DNA of 64,000 bases from Chrysaora quinquecirrha. Lineage: Eukaryota > Cnidaria > Scyphozoa > Semaeostomeae > Pelagiidae. This document shows, piece by piece, positions 1-12,700 of this stretch (the stretch's first letter is position 1; every line of letters begins with the position of its first letter). The notes under the pieces were generated by a model. That model did no database searches. It was not told the DNA's origin and saw only the letters and a list, made by a program, of their open reading frames with translations. The position numbers and the translations under genes are program-made. Location of the stretch: the NCBI GenBank assembly GCA_014526335.1, contig JACTAT010000147.1:181487-245486 (forward strand). The letters are read 5' to 3'.

Positions 1-799
1 TTTCTAAGGGATTTCAATGAAAACATTTGGTTATCCAGCCCGATTGAACGAGATTTTAATGAAGTAGTGAATTGCCCCTCGATCTATGTACAGTATCAGT
101 TCATTATGAAAGGGCTGGTTAAAGAGAATGGTAGCTGTGTAATGCAGTTAAGAAATAAGCAAAAATTTTGAATTTTTACGCAAACCCAGCACCACTCTCA
201 ACATAATATGTATTCACTGACTTTTTCTAGTATTCTCGATCAAAATTTTCTGGTTCTTATGGGGAATGCGTCTATATTACGGTTTCAACAGAAATGCGAC
301 TCGTTATTTGTATCTACCTGTTTTTAAAAATCAAGAAACTCTTCTGTATGGAATAAGAAGTGAAAAAGCTAAGACACTAGTATTTCCGTTTATAAATTCA
401 GCCCGGAATTCAGTACTGTATTTTACTGATGTGGTTTGTGTGTACTGCACATACATTACCCAGGGTGCTTCTTGGAAAGCACATTTCTGTCCAGGTACCT
501 CCCACCCCCTACAAGACCATTAATAGGTATGAATTCATACAAGCGCGGTAAACTTGCTCAGGCAGGAAAGTTCAACATCACTAGAGAATGGAAAAAATAA
601 TATTATAGATGTAATACGTCAAAATCATAATATTGATGTCTATATACATATCCACAAAACCAGAAACTCAATAATCTAATGTAATTTATCTAGAAAACAC
701 AATTATGATAGAAAACAAAATTATCATCTGTATGTAGCTAATATCATTAAAAGCTATTAAATATTCATTTCAATTTCAAAAGTCGTTCATATAATACCA
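1..799. other. Region downstream of LARGE
   Basis: This AT-rich stretch lies 3' of the LARGE stop codon and probably includes its 3' untranslated region. The plus-strand open frame at 266-523 has no recognisable motif, and I regard it as chance. I did not find a clear AATAAA on the minus strand within about 250 bp of the stop, so the transcript end is not placed. Confidence 0.4.
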
Positions 800-3700
800 T
801 CAGTTAAATCTAACAGAATATTTCGTTTCCATTTCTTTTGTAAACTCCTCTTTAAGCTTCGCCAAGCACCTACGTAAAAAACGAATCCTAGAAAATATGA
901 TTGTTATTCACACAAAAACAAATCAACTACATTTGATTTTCGCCAATGTGTTTGAATGTTACGACTCAGCCAAGAGACGCACGTTGCAGAGATGCAGAAA
1001 AAATTCAGACCATTATTTCGACTTAACGCCGGAAATTAACGAGTGGTCAGATAACTTGCCATATTTCCAACTTTTCTTCACATATTTTTGCCAGGCAACA
1101 TTAAAGCCGGTGAAAAATAACTTATTTGCAGAAAAATTTTAGATGTAGGCATATGCTACAATGTTATATATCTATGTGTGTATATCAAATGTAAAACATA
1201 TGCCATGTTCGGTATTGATGTAAAATATATCTTACCTTCGATATTGACTGTTAAGTCGATAATTCATCAGGTCAAATGACGGTGCATGTGGCATATGAAT
1301 AATAAATACATTAGCAGCAACGATAAAATCATACCTGAAACACAAATAAAACGTTTAAAGCTTGGCATTAATAAAGAACATTAATGGTGAGCGAAACAGA
1401 GGCAACACCAAATAGGTAAAAGGCAGACTAAGACCACTGCAAACATGAATGCATGAGCTGAAGACTCCTGCGATAGAGATATTCACGTTTTGGTATGCCA
1501 ATGTGACATGACATAACTGCATACAAAATCACAAAACAGCAAACATTATGTGTCAGCAACCAATCCATAAATGCAATATATTTGTGTGTATCGAATTTAT
1601 GCAGCTTTTTTATGTTTGTGCAAAGAAGTTGGGATCACAATGTTGATCGATTTGGATTCTTTTGATGAAGGAGAGTTGCCGGCACAAGATGAGACATCTG
1701 ATTATAGGGTGTGCTCTTCGAAACCAATTCTTTTTTCGGGATGTTTTTCGAAGCCATTCTTCTGAAAACTGCAGGTCTCAAAAACCGTCTGTCAGTGAAA
1801 GCAGGACAGCAGAAGGTTTCTAAGACTTTCGAGAGATTCGCGGTTTGGAGTTCGAAAGAGGCTTCAATTTTACCAGTTGCCAGGATCAGTCAACGAATAG
1901 GTCTGGGGACGAGGCAAGCAAGAAATTTGGCGCCGAAGTCTCCTGAACGGGATCTCTCTTGCGAAAGCCGACGCTAAAGGGCTAATCCCTTAAAGTGACT
2001 ACTTGCTACCCTCAGTCGGCAGTGAGTTGATCGGAAGGACCTCAGAACATCAGAAGTTGCCAACAGTTTTTTTGGCACATTATACAAAACGTGGAGCCCG
2101 TAGTTTGTTAATAGTTTGAAATGCATTGTCTAAATGGAAATGCTAGGAAAATAAAATAAAATCAACTCACTTAAAGGCATGCAAAGCCATTATATGGGAG
2201 ACTTTGTTCCATCCGAAGCCAACAAATCGTTGATCGTATAATGGCACGTGATCTCTCTTTAACATAACATACGGCTCGAAATCAGGCTTCCATTCAATCT
2301 AAAACAAAAAAACACAAATACATGTATACATATACAGAAAAACATGGACAACTTATTTCGTAGGTCATAGACGCATTAAAGCATTTAAAGTGAAACATCT
2401 AATTATCAGCAGGATAAAGTTTTGTAAAGGCCAATCAGGGCGTTTGTTTACATTTCTTATATATCCTAACCAGAAGCCTTTATATCTTCTAGACATGTTA
2501 TAATCACTAACTGCGCATGACTGCCTCTCCCTTCCCAAGCTGCGAAGAAAACAACTCATTGAATTTTACACTTTGGTAAAATAGTTGAGTTTAAATTCGA
2601 TATTGAAATGTAATGATAAGCAAACAATGGTTGAGTACTTTTTTTCAATACTGGTGAGGGTGAATCGAATTTTATCCTCTTTCCTATTAGGCTGTTAGAG
2701 AATCTTTTTCGGAAATACTCAAGCACTCGCCAAAAAAGGCTCAGATGCACCTTCAGTTCACCATCAAATGCGCAAAGATGGAACTTGAGACATGGTACGT
2801 TTTATACAGACCTTATAGTCGAGATTAGTAGTTTTCCATTTTTCAAAATTTGTTGGCGCATGTCCTTGGGGCCACACGTTGCTCCTGCAATTAAATAATC
2901 GTATTGAAATATAGAAATTAAAAGAGCATATTGACTACTTCTATTCTCTCACTCAATTGGATGGTAATAATTATGACGTCAATGCTAAAAGGTCCATATA
3001 TTGCACGGAATCAACAATATCATAAGCTGTGCAATTGAGCTGCATTTACTGTAATTAATTGTTTAAAACGAACACAATTCTTTCTCTGAGGCATTATTGT
3101 GCTACATTTTTATGGCTAATGCATTGAATTTGATATGAACTTTGACTTCACAGGAACAAATCTTAATTGTAACCGTAATTTGCCTCCGAAAATCTGTTGT
3201 CGTTTTTTTAAATTTTCTCCTTATCTCCTTTCGCTAAAAAATTTGGTTATCTAGCTTAAAAGAGTAAAATTCAAATATATAATTGTCTTTTCCAAGGAAA
3301 TGAAACTAATAGTTGCGAAATGTGTCCAAATTAAGTTTCATGACTACGTGTAAGAGCTACAACCACTGACACCTCAAGCTGTTGTGTTTCGCTGAATGAT
3401 GTAGAAGCAAGAGCATAAGATACGATTGATGAAGAATAAATCAAGATACCTGAAGGTTGATATGACTCCATTGTCGATTGCAGATATCAAGTCAGCTTTT
3501 GATTTTGGAAAATCTAACTTATATTTGTAAGTTTCGAAAGCAGGAACTACAACTGCCTATAAAGAGTTAAAAGCAAAACATATGAGTAGAACAGGAATAG
3601 ATATGCATATATTAAGAGGGACTATAGGTAAACACTATTTGAAAAGCGTATAGAAGAAAATCTATAACAAGCGATTTGTGCAAAATTAATATGGCGGGGA

Positions 3701-6700
3701 CTTAATCGAGGATGGCTTAATTGAAGAAGTGAATTCTCAGAGGATTGGGGCTCGTTTGGGAGTTGTTTCATTGCAGCCATGAATTCCTGAATGGGGGTTT
3801 ACTAGAGAGGGGCTGAATCGCAGAAAGGAAGTAGGTGGAGGTTTATTGAAAAAGAAATTATTCGCATAGTTAAATTCTTACATAGGGATTTATTTGAGAA
3901 GGGTTTTTTCACAGTTGTACAGTTATTTTCTCGGAAACCCAAAAAAGATATTCCACTGCTCGTTCATGCGGTTGTTATCATATACAACTGTCAAGTATGT
4001 CTCATACTGCTGAAATGGAATTATCACGGAAAATGTTAACGTTGACTAAAACTTAAGTAAAAGATGACGATGCAAGTTGTTGTTGTAGTGACTCTGATAT
4101 GATTACCTTCTGCTGCATTGGAGATTCAGACGCGATTCTCCTGAAAAAGAAAGTATTGAAAATCGAAACAGACGGACGGTAGCAATGAAAAATTAAAACA
4201 GACAGACGAATAAAAATGAAAAAAGACACAAAACAATCAATCAATCAATAAATAAATAAATCATTTCAACAATCATTCAATCACTTAATCAATCGATCGA
4301 TCGATAAATCAATCAATTAATCAATCAATTAAACAGTCAATCAAGCGACCAGTTAATCAATAAACCAGTCAATCTAATAATGAATCGATCAATCATTCAA
4401 TCAATCAATCAATCAATCAGTCAATCAATCTGCAAAATATATTCAGAGAAATTTAAATAAATGATATGAGCTCTGGGATAAAACAATAGATCAGATTTAT
4501 CCGGGCATGACAATTTCATCCGAAAATTGCAGACTTTTGGAAATCATTTCTAGGTGTATGAGGAGAATTAATACTTTAACCATGGAAAAAATATAATGAG
4601 ACACCTAGAAGATTCCGAATTAGACAAGCTATTCATTAACTTTAGCTTAGCTAATCAATAGTTCACCCCCTTTCCCCCTTGGATCAATGTTGAGTGACAC
4701 TGAAAACAACACCACGGCATTTGATCAACATTGAGTAAGGGGGAGACATTAAAAGTAAGACAAATATTAATGAAAATGTCAGTTTGTCTCATAATTTTGT
4801 CCAAGATTGTAGTATTCCTCGGCAGCTATGAAAAGTTAAGCTCTAATAAATAAGAAACTGAAATAAAAATATCTGATTGACTTACTTTAATTTTTCATAA
4901 ATTCCAGGCACAGGCAGAAAGTCGATGTCACAAAGAAAAACAAATGGTGAATGAGCTTGTTGCAGAGCAATGTTGCGTAAATAGTTTACTGGATAAAAAT
5001 CCTGAAATCAGGGAAAAAGAATTAAAAAAAAGTAACGGAAGGATAATAGAAAACCCAGTAGAATGAATTGGCGTGGAAAACGAAATGGTGTCCAATTAAT
5101 AAGTCTGTTTGGAGGTCGTACAAAGAGTTACGTGATGGCCCGGATTTTTTAATGCATTTTTTGATTTGCGGTAACTTACTGTAGTGACAATGAAATAAAA
5201 TTAGAATTATTGAACAAGTAAAAACAATTGCATACCCCGTCTTTGTAAACAAGATGAATTCCAACATTAGTTCGCTTTTTCAAAACAGGTGATTTGAGAC
5301 TATACCTAAGAAACTGCTGTGCCTCAGAATCTGAAGCATACAATGAAATACTGACCGGACCTAGAAAGAAGATAACAGATTTAAAATGAATAAATACCAA
5401 TTTAATTAGGAGAGATATTGATACGACCAAGATAGTTTCGAACCTGTGACATCTGACTTTCTACGCCAGCGCTCAACCTATGTAACAACCTAGCAACGGG
5501 CTCTCTATGAGTCCTTAACATACCCACTGCTCGAATGGGGGTACTTCAATGTGTCCATGATCAGACGTGAATCTGGACTTTGACAAAAGGACCCATTTGT
5601 ATGATAGGATTTTCAAGGATTTCTGACCCATTTGCATGAAAATCGGGAAATTTCAAGCCCTTGTGTATGAATTTGGTTAAAACCCTTTTACAGTGCTAGA
5701 ATTCACGAAAAGTCTCGCAAAATCGAATCTGACGGCGATTTTTGCATGTGACCGAGCTCTGTTGTTGCTGTTAATTCATCGTTTCGAAAGCAAAAAACAA
5801 AGTAGAAAGGTTGTCAGCCACTTTGCGGTAAATCATAATGGGACCTATTGGTAAGAAAATCCTAAAATACCAACCCATCAACCAGAATCTAGCAGAATAT
5901 CAGACCCATGTGTAGAGAACAGTAGATGAAGCTCAGAAACTTCAACGAATTGCAAGTGTGATAGTCTTACCGTGCTGTTATCGAAATAAACAGTTTGATC
6001 GATGATGATTTGTTCATAGAGAAATGGGTACAAGAGCTTGACAGGAAATTCCTGGCAGAAATTAAATGTTCTCTTTCAAAACTCCCTGCCCACCCAGAGA
6101 TGATGCCTGTAATCTCTGCCTGTTTTTAGCGCACGGAGATGTGCTGAATCGCCAATATCTCAATTTCACCGACAGTAGGTAAATTCCTTTTCTGACTTAA
6201 AAAACTTAAATTTTCTATATTTATATGGGGCGTCCGTTATTTCGAACATTTGCTATCTCGAACAAATTCCAGTTTCCCTTGAGATGTTGAGATAGCGGAT
6301 GTTAACTGTAATCTTATGTCGCTTATAAAAATTAATGAACTAAATAATACCTTCCCATTTGGCCTATCAGAATTTTGTCCAAGTGGCAAACCACAATGGA
6401 AAGGCTGGGAAAGCCTTTGGAAGCATGACTTGGCAAGTTACTCCACAAATTGATTGGGCTCTGCACCTCAGTGGAGTTGTCATCGGTTTTCCTATCATGC
6501 AGTCTGGGGTTCCACCCCATTAATCGAGGCATGTCATGGAAGAAGTTATTCTAGTTTTTGCAATTCATGAACACTAATTTTTAAAAGGTACAATTCTGAC
6601 AAGTTAAGAAAAACTGCAAGGTAGCTGCACCATGATAAGAGTATAAACGCTTAAGAAGTATCCGGTCCGACGTTTCTTATTAAAATTAACAAACAACCAA

Positions 6701-9700
6701 GCTTGTTGTAAAATTTAAATGTGCAGTGTTGAAAAAGCCGCAAATGTCTGCTCGTTGGCAACAGGCCAATCACATATATGCCAAGGACGTTTCGGCTTCT
6801 TAAACGTTCTGACGCTCAAGTTTTCTTTCACTGATTTTTGTGTTCATAATTACTGGAAACAAAATATGTTTTAATCTCTTTTCTTGAAAAATTAAAAAAA
6901 ACTAGAAGGCATTTTGCGAAAGAATACTTAACAATCAACTCTAAGGAAAGACTACAGTTTGAGGTAGAGCAACGGACAACACTTTGCTAGCGATGAAATG
7001 TCTGATGAGTAAGACTCAGGTTTGCTGGCACTGAAACATCACATCAATTTTTGTCTATGAGCGATGTTACTGAAATATGTTGCAGGTCATGTTAAATGAA
7101 ATGAAATGCTTTGAAATAATAAGAATATGACAAACAAGGATTACGAAACTATCGAGCTACACCGTAGTCACATTTTCTTCCCGCGTCAAGTGACCTCTTA
7201 GCTGGAAAGAACGGTTTCCTCAATTAAAAAATCACACAATAGGTTGAAGCAGCACAAGAGCCTTAATATACTATACCTTCCCAATGTGTGAGAAGTGTTT
7301 CAATTATCTGAAGACGATCCATAGAGGAATGCGCAACAAGTGTGACGTCATACTTAACCTAATTAATGAAAAGAACAAAAAACATTTGTTGAGTATGAAA
7401 CACAAATATGCTAGCTGATATTTCAAAGCGTAAAAAATTGAAAAATTTTGCTATTTGTAGCTTTAACCAAGATGGTCTATTCACTAAATGAAATTGTGCA
7501 GATACTTGAAAAATGAAAATAAAACGACTTCACGAGTGCTGTATTTGACTAAGTCAAAAACCGAAAAAAGTGTGCTTTGCGTTCGGTACAGCACAATATA
7601 GAACAAACAAGAATCAAAATAGATTTTGTACCATTTGAAATTTTCTTATATTAGATAATAACGAAGTTTCGAGCATGAACTCGTTAGCAAGTGGAGGAGA
7701 AGTATATAGTCAAAAATCGTTCACGAACAAAAAGTAAAATATTCTTCAAACACAATGAAAAATTAGTAGGACTCTCGAACACAAAACTTTATTAAAAAAC
7801 TGAACGGTTAAATGAATCATACTGAGTAAAACAAGAAAAAAACTGAAGCTAAACCAGGGATGGCAGGTCGCCTTCAGACCTTGTGAATATTAGATTTCAC
7901 ACCTTCGATAATTTTTAAGACAGTAGCGGATCTGAAAAAGCCAAGTTTGTGAAGTTTGTGAAATTTTGTCACTAAAGGCCAAAATGGCAACCCTGAGACA
8001 AACATTGAAATAGTCACTTATCAAAAACAACTAACTCATTGTCATATAATGTAGACACTCTGCAAACAAGCAAGAAGTATCTATTGCCATTATTGCCTTA
8101 AGTTTGACAATGTTAATTTGAACCAATTGTATAGATCTAATCAAGTTCAATAGTTTGAAACAAGACAAAATCTCAGAAGCTACAAACCGGATCATAAATG
8201 TAATCCAGGTAAAAAAGGTGAACACGTCGCACAAGTTGTAATTCAGCATTGTATTCACGGCATGCATCATCATCACTGTCAGATATTGGACCCTGAAATA
8301 TACAGATGACCATAATCAACTGTGGTAGGATTGGACAATAAAATACTATAAAGTACTACTGGCAGACAACGAAATGCAAGTAGAAGAAGAATCTGCTGCA
8401 CTGTCTCTGCTGAAACGACCCCATTCCAGTCGTTGCATGCGGAGAGGGTTCCTTTACTCAAGATATCTACCATTTCTAGAAAATTTCGCGCTTACCCAGC
8501 CCTCTTGGAAAAGGTCCATTGCGGGATTGAATTTTGAGCCCTGAAAAATTTCTTACAAAAATTCTATGAAAATTCCTCTAAATCCTGAAGGTACTGTGGC
8601 GTCATGGTGTAATCCAGCTGCCTCGTGGTGTCAGGAGCTCAGTGTGGTCAGGGTTCGGGCCCAGCCATGATAGCGTCAAAGCCAGGGTTGAGGTCTCGAT
8701 TAGTCAACCTACTACTGAGATCCTAGCGACTGGCGCCAAAACACCATTTCACCTTCACCTTCACCTTCACCTTCAATCCATACAAAATACGTATAGTCCT
8801 ATCATTTTTTATGCGAAGTAATTGACGTGAAGTAATTAATACATCAAATTTTCAACTAAGACAGTCTTGTAACTACCTTATTGGGCTCACTGGATTGCTC
8901 TGTGCCAATATCACAGAAAAATAGTTCTCGCCTGCAAGAAATGGACACATTCAGTCAACAAAGGTCTAGAAATCCATAAAAAACGGTGGAACCTGCATCC
9001 TCTATAACTAAACTCAAGGGGATTCATATAAGTGTTGTCCTGGCAGGCGACAATCGAAGGGAAACAGGGAGTATCTTTAATGAGAATTAAAACAATCAAG
9101 GGCAGACCTTAACAAATTTCCATCGTATTGTAGAAATGTCAGATACATGTTTCTGAAGTAATCAACGTGCTTGTGTTCTACTGACGTCTTTTTCGGTGAA
9201 TTCCAGTGAATCAACTGAAATATAGTATTATTACCTATTACAAAAAAAATTTTTCCACACAAGTGGCATACCACAATTGGTGACAAATTTATATAAACAG
9301 TGCCGAAGAAGGCTCAACACGCTTTTACTTAAACTCATTCTTTTAACACTGTCACAGTTGGGCCCACGATAGACCTTTTCAAAGAGGTCTGGGCCGGCGT
9401 GATGTTTTGCTGGGAAATGGTAGATATATTGAGCAAGGGAATCCTCCCAACGTGCAACGACCTAGATTGCAGCCACTTTACGAGACGTGGTGCAGCAGAT
9501 TGTACTTGTAATTCATGAATAACAAAAGAAAAGGGGGAGGGAGAAATGGCATCTGTGAAGGAAAATATTAAAATTATCTACAGAAACTCAGGAAGCAAGA
9601 TTCAAGTAACTCTCAAAAAGGAAAATACTTGATTTAATGCCACCCAGAGCAGATAAAATGGTACTTGAAACCTTTCTTTCACTTTATTTCCCTGAATTTG

Positions 9701-12700
9701 AAGCAAAATTTGCTGCAATATCTCTCCTGTAACCGCCGCTATTTCGGTATTTGAACGCGAAGATGATTCCCTCACTCAAAATATCTACCATTTTCCAGGA
9801 AAATGTCGCGCCGAGTCAAACATCTTTAAAAGGTCTATTGGAAGCTTACATGGCAGCCCAAAGTAAGTGGGGGGAATATCCTGGTTGATAATCGGGTAAT
9901 TCATTGACGAAAGCAGAGATAGCGTTATCATTTCAGCATTGTAAATATTTTTCATATCAACGTAAAAGGTGTTTTGTTGTTTTATGGATTTTAAATTCAG
10001 TGCAAATAAGTACATTTATACTTACTTTAAGATCCGTGACATCAGCATAACATTTCTGAAAAATTAAAAAGAGAACTTCCTTTACTTTGATATTATTGGG
10101 CAAATAAAGGTGGCTTGAAGAAAACTTCGATGACGCTTCCCAGTAACGTGTGGCTTTGATGAATGAAATCATCAAGCGGGTTTAGGTGTTAGTATCTGAA
10201 GTCTCTTGCATCTTCTAAAATGGTAGACGTAGCAAAGAAATCTCTGTTACCAAGAAATTCACATTCAATAAACAGGAGAGGTTGCAGAAAAAAGAAAAGG
10301 AAATAACTTAAGAGGTTGACAACTTTAAAATAATTGATGGTACAAAGATGGTTGGTACAAGCGTCACTTTGATTTTAGTGAAAAGTAGCTGAAGAATTTT
10401 ATATTAACATGAAAAATTCAGCAAATAATTAATACTGCATCAAATGGTTATTTCTGAGAAATATGAAATAAAATTCGTTCCTAACAGCCTACCTAAACAG
10501 CGTAGTACAATTTATAGAGCAAGATAAGCATGGCAATGTTCTTCATTCAGGAAAAACGTCAGTCAAACTCAAATTTAATGATTTCAATTATAAAAATGAT
10601 TTTCCAAAAGCTTACAATACTGGACAGTGTAAATTAGCCTATCAACAACGTTTTGTTTGCAACTTCAAATCCAATTTAAAAAAAGACTACTTAAAATCAT
10701 GCCATGGCTGTTTTTCTTTCATTCTCTTTCTTTAAGAAAGCGAAAGAAGCTTAACTTACCTCACTTTGCGTGTTATCACTGAACTGGATGTTCCATACAC
10801 AGGGCATTTTATAAACCAGAAAAGGATTGTCTTTTATAACAGCATTGATAATGTCCTGCAACGTAACATTTTCTGTCAAGTCTCCTTATAGACATGTTGC
10901 TCATGCACGTGCTGTACTTGAATTATATCATTCTTGAAAATGCTTTTAACAATTAAGATGTAGCTAGTTTAGTTAAATCGAAACAATATATTCATTTTCA
11001 CCAGAAAAACACTTCTATTAAGTGAAAGATAAGTCTCGAGAATACAATATTCATCATTAGTTGCATAGTTGCGATTTAGCAAAAGAAATACACAAATGAT
11101 TAACAAGGTAAAATTTAATGTTAAATTAGACTTGATAACGAGTTCATGCTCAAAAGGTCGTTTTTAAATGATATTAAAAATTTCAACTGGTAAAATAGTT
11201 ATTTTTATTCCTGTCTATTCTTACATTGTGTTGTACCGAACACAAAAAAATTTTTATCCAAAACTTTATGACTTCACTTAGCTTGTGCATTACTTGATTT
11301 ACTATATTGCATTCAACTGATGACAAACATCGTTATGATAGTCATGCTTGAAACGTGTTTTGCCGATTGGAATTAGTAGCTTGTTGTGAAAATTCTGTCA
11401 TACTTATGGAATATTAAATGTTTTGAATAATATCAAGATTTTAATCATTAATCAATAAGTGACTCGATAAACTGGTTAACAGCATTATAGTAGCATTGAT
11501 GATATCCTGGAAGGTTAGACTTTTTGTCAAAGTTTCTAAGATTTGTTACTGATCTGTGCTGTACTCCAATTAGAAAGATCAAGATGTTAACCCTTCTTAG
11601 AGTAAGTCGATATAACACCAAGACGGAAACAAAGAACTTTGTCAACGGGTTTATGGCATTCTAATGACTGTCTTGGTCAAACTAGCCACCTAGTTTAGTA
11701 ACCAAGAAAATCAATAATAGTTCTAAAATACCTCAAGACAATGGTTTCTACAATCAATTCACATTATACCTGGTCTGCTAGATGTGTGTGAAGCAAATTC
11801 ATTAATTCTTTTTCAGCAGTCAATCTCCAAAGATGTGCCCATTTCAAACGTCTCAATTTCTTTAGATCGAGTAAAATTACACCAGTATTGAAGCCACGTC
11901 CCTGTAAGTATTAGAAATAAAACTAAATGACAATGCAACATGGCAAAATGCAGCTTATTTTACAAAAAGAAGTGAACGTTTTTTTGATACAGGACAGAAC
12001 CAATTCAGTAAATGATACGTGTTAAAAAACAGAAACGACATACCAAAGCCGGCCATGGTTTATAATTCCTGAACAAATTACCAAGGTACCATTTGCTCTG
12101 ATTTTCAACGAGTCCTACAGCCTTAAAAACAAGACAACCATTTGCACATCCAATAAAAAAGTAAAATAGCTAGTGAAGGGTGGGGACCTTGAGATTTCAC
12201 TGCAATATCGAAAATCTATTCCACTTTTCATTTTGGCTTTTCAAATAAGCAAAAGTCCTTAACTTAAATTCATATTGTTTTCCTATACTAACGTGTCAGC
12301 TATCGTTCACATTTTGCAAGTAGAAAAAGTAACAAAGCGGTATAATATGTCATCTGTGCCAAAACATAGATAGATGTACATTAATGAAGAAACTCAATGG
12401 TAAATAAATGAAAATGGAGTTACATGTCTGAAAAGTATATAATTGACACAAACAACGTTTTCCCACAAGACGGAAGAAGAAGTTCAGTTAAACAGAGAGA
12501 GATTACCCTAAATGTATATTCTTCTACAAATAACATATTTAAGTGTAAGACCAAAAAACAAATATTTTATCATTTTTTGCAGCGTACCTGTTTTTCTGAG
12601 AAATTGTGAAACTGACTCCAAAGTTCTGCAATATCAGCAAGAAAGAACACATCTGTATCAAGAACAATTGTCTGCAAAAATCATAACAAACATCAGTACC

